This document shows, piece by piece, positions 62,412 to 64,000 of a DNA stretch of 64,000 nucleotides (position 1 is the first letter of the stretch; each line of letters begins with the position of its first letter). Source of the stretch: Streptomyces venezuelae (GTDB taxonomy: Bacteria > Actinomycetota > Actinomycetes > Streptomycetales > Streptomycetaceae). The translations under genes were made by a program, and so were the position numbers. The stretch covers positions 5,191,501 through 5,255,500 of the forward strand of contig NZ_CP029190.1 of the NCBI RefSeq assembly GCF_008642295.1, read 5' to 3'. The notes under the pieces are model-generated. The model was not told the DNA's origin. It was given only the letters and a program-made list of their open reading frames with translations, and ran no database searches.

Positions 62412-63146
62412 ATGCGGATCGGAGAGATTGCCGCGCTCGTCGGGGTCACCACCCGGGCGATCCGGCACTACCACCACGTCGGACTGCTCCCGGAGCCGGA
62501 GCGCCGCGCCAACGGATACCGGGCCTATACGGTCCGGGACGCCGTGCTGCTGGCCCGGGTCCGGCGGCTGACCGAACTCGGGCTCAGCCTGGACGAGGTC
62601 CGGGACGTCCTCGCCGACGACGCCGGCCGCGAGCTGGCCGACGTACTGGACGAACTGGACGCGGACCTGGCCCGGCAGGAGGCGGAGATCCACGAGCGCC
62701 GGCGGCGGCTCGCGGTCCTGCTCGCCGCGCCGCCCGGCGAGGCGGAACCCGTCTCGCCGGCCCTGGCCGCGCTGTTCGCCCGGGCGCCGGAGACCGGCTC
62801 GGCGACGGCCCGCAAGGACCGGGAGCACCTGGAACTGCTGGACGCGGCGGGCGGCGGCGAGGCGCTCTACTCGCTCCTCGGCCCGCTGACCGAGGACCCC
62901 GGAGTGCTGGCCCTGTACGAGCGGCTGGACGAACTGCACGGTGCACCCGCCGACGACCCGCGCATCCCGGCCCTGGCCCGGGACCTGGTGGCGGCCGTAC
63001 CGGACGAGGTGTTCGCGGCCATCCCGGCCGACGGCGGCACGGTGGCCCCGGGCTTCAAGGAGGCCCTGCTGGCCGAGTACGAACCCGCCCAGGCCGAGGT
63101 GGTCCGCAGGGTGATGGAGGCGTTCATGGAAAGGGGACGGGGATGA
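62412..63146 (+). CDS. MerR-family transcriptional regulator
   Basis: 244 residues. The N-terminal winged HTH is MRIGEIAALVGVTTRAIRHYHHVGLLPEPERRANGYRAYT, followed by the second helix pair (DAVLLARVRRLTELGLSLDEVRDVL), a dimerisation coiled coil (ELADVLDELDADLARQEAEIHERRRRL) and a ~130-residue effector domain rich in acidic residues (ALYERLDELHGAPADDP ... FKEALLAEYEPAQAEVV) with no metal-binding cysteines. It resembles TipA/multidrug-type MerR proteins that bind organic ligands. The stop overlaps the next ATG (ATGA). Confidence 0.92.
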   Translation: MRIGEIAALVGVTTRAIRHYHHVGLLPEPERRANGYRAYTVRDAVLLARVRRLTELGLSLDEVRDVLADDAGRELADVLDELDADLARQEAEIHERRRRLAVLLAAPPGEAEPVSPALAALFARAPETGSATARKDREHLELLDAAGGGEALYSLLGPLTEDPGVLALYERLDELHGAPADDPRIPALARDLVAAVPDEVFAAIPADGGTVAPGFKEALLAEYEPAQAEVVRRVMEAFMERGRG

Positions 63147-63790
63147 GGACGAGCGGGATACGGGCGGCGGTCCGGGGCGTGGTGCCGGTGCAGGTGCGAC
63201 GGCTGCTGGTGCACGAACTGAGGGCGGCGGCCTCGCTGGTCCGGTGGATCGCCCGGCGTCCGCACGGGCTCCGCGAGGGCGATCTGGCCGCCGCCTACAC
63301 CTCGCCGCAGACGGCGATGATGTACGGGTTCGTCTTCGTGTCGGTGGTGGAGACGGTCGCCCTGTCCGTGCTGATCCCCTGGCCCACCGTGCACCGGATC
63401 CTGCTGGTGATCGACGTGTACGGCGTGCTCCTGCTGCTGGCCATGCACGCGGCCTGCGTGGTCCGGCCGCACGTCGTGTCCCCCGACGGCTCGTTGCGGA
63501 TCCGCTACGGCGCCCTGTTCGACCTGCGGGTGCCCGCCGACGCGATCGCCTCGGTCCGGGTCGTACGGCGCTACCCCGAGGGCCGGCTGGTGCAGCTCGG
63601 CGAGGACGGCGTACTGGACCTGATCGTGGGCAGCCAGACCACCGTGGCCGTGGAGCTGACCCGGCCGCTGCCCTTCATCCGGCCGCTCGGGGCCCGTGGC
63701 GAGGCCACCGGGCTGCGCTTCCACGCCGACGACCCGGCCGCGCTGGTTGCGGCGGTGCGGGCCGGCCGGGAGGCCGCTACGGGAGGGTGA
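63143..63790 (+). CDS. Two-helix membrane protein coupled to the MerR regulator
   Basis: 215 residues. An N-terminal basic region (VPVQVRRLLVHELRAAASLVRWIARRPHG) precedes two membrane helices (MMYGFVFVSVVETVALSVLIP and ILLVIDVYGVLLLLAMHAACVV). A C-terminal cytosolic beta-rich domain follows, of the PH-like/YdbT-like kind (SLRIRYGALFDLRVPADAIASVRVVRR ... LDLIVGSQTTVAVELTRPLPF). Overlaps the MerR stop (ATGA), so it is likely the regulator's target. It ends 14 bp inside the convergent gene's 3' end. Confidence 0.8.
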   Translation: MRTSGIRAAVRGVVPVQVRRLLVHELRAAASLVRWIARRPHGLREGDLAAAYTSPQTAMMYGFVFVSVVETVALSVLIPWPTVHRILLVIDVYGVLLLLAMHAACVVRPHVVSPDGSLRIRYGALFDLRVPADAIASVRVVRRYPEGRLVQLGEDGVLDLIVGSQTTVAVELTRPLPFIRPLGARGEATGLRFHADDPAALVAAVRAGREAATGG

Positions 63791-64000
63791 AGAGGACCTT
63801 GCCCTCGCCCGGGTGCGCGGGGTCCGCCCGCTTGAGGATGGCCCGGACGCTCGCGCCGAGCACGAGATCCTGAGCCGAGGTCACCTTGCCCAGCACGGCG
63901 GGGTCCGTCACGTGCAGCTGGCCCTCGCGCGGCTTGCCGAACTCCTTGTCGGTGTTGATGACCGTGGCGCCGAAGACCTCGCCCACCCGGTTCATCAGCA
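63777..64000 (-). CDS. C-terminal end of a probable RNB-domain ribonuclease (cut by window end)
   Basis: About 74 residues of a gene that begins beyond the window. The visible segment (VGEVFGATVINTD, GQLHVTDPAVLGKV, DLVLGASVRAILKRADP, GKVLFTLP) has the strand pattern of the small S1/OB-like domain that closes RNB-family exoribonucleases in streptomycetes. The catalytic RNB core is not in view, so the assignment rests on this short tail. Confidence 0.5.
   Translation of the reverse strand, partial: LMNRVGEVFGATVINTDKEFGKPREGQLHVTDPAVLGKVTSAQDLVLGASVRAILKRADPAHPGEGKVLFTLP

Overview
The window is high-GC actinobacterial DNA and almost certainly Streptomyces. Third-position G/C bias is extreme, many genes use GTG starts with ATGA or GTGA stop/start overlaps, and several families typical of the genus appear: XRE-DUF5753 with DUF397, a SigE-family sigma factor, the GT87/PAP2 fusion and the RNase H/phosphatase fusion. 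Most of it reads as chromosomal core or near-core DNA, interrupted by one small integrated element.

Layout. 1-3.4 kb: end of a HAD hydrolase gene, an O-methyltransferase, an FmdB zinc ribbon, a DUF4383 membrane protein and a coiled-coil protein. 3.5-8.5 kb: a tRNA-Val(UAC) gene carrying a 4.9-kb AICE-like element bounded by 62-bp direct repeats. Its integrase gene is broken by two frameshifts and an amber codon, its replication gene is shrunk, and its cargo is an HNH nuclease, a PIN toxin with its antitoxin, and an Imm32-like protein. 8.9-10.5 kb: small accessory genes, including one with a TRADD-N-associated membrane domain. 10.5-22.1 kb: secreted, membrane and detoxification genes, including a GDT1-family transporter under a yybP-ykoY (Mn2+) riboswitch and an MFS pump with a C-terminal winged-helix-like tail.

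22.4-57 kb: a dispersed steroid side-chain catabolism regulon. A KstR-type repressor gene (38.2 kb) lies among a CYP125-like P450, a FadA5-like thiolase, a metallo-hydrolase, an aldehyde dehydrogenase, a ferredoxin, an F420 oxidoreductase, a fused FadE34-like acyl-CoA dehydrogenase, a lipid-transfer thiolase, and a MaoC hydratase/alcohol dehydrogenase/SDR operon. KstR-like boxes (TnnAACnnGTTnnA, exact or one mismatch) lie upstream of these genes. A second palindrome, TCTGAC-N5-RTCAGR, occurs upstream of four of them. P450 and ferredoxin would start side-chain oxidation; the dehydrogenases, hydratase, SDR and thiolases would carry out beta-oxidation. No steroid ring-opening genes are visible.

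Inside that region, 27.4-34.3 kb is a five-gene operon under a cobalamin riboswitch. It encodes two surface-anchored proteins, one with a transcobalamin-like alpha/alpha repeat, and a complete ECF transporter (T, fused A-A', S). I read it as a B12 capture-and-import system. The end of the window (58.8-64 kb) has the Nif3 / CdsZ-type zinc-ribbon / RNase H-phosphatase operon, the RNase P RNA on the minus strand, a MerR regulator with a membrane partner, and the end of a probable RNB ribonuclease gene.
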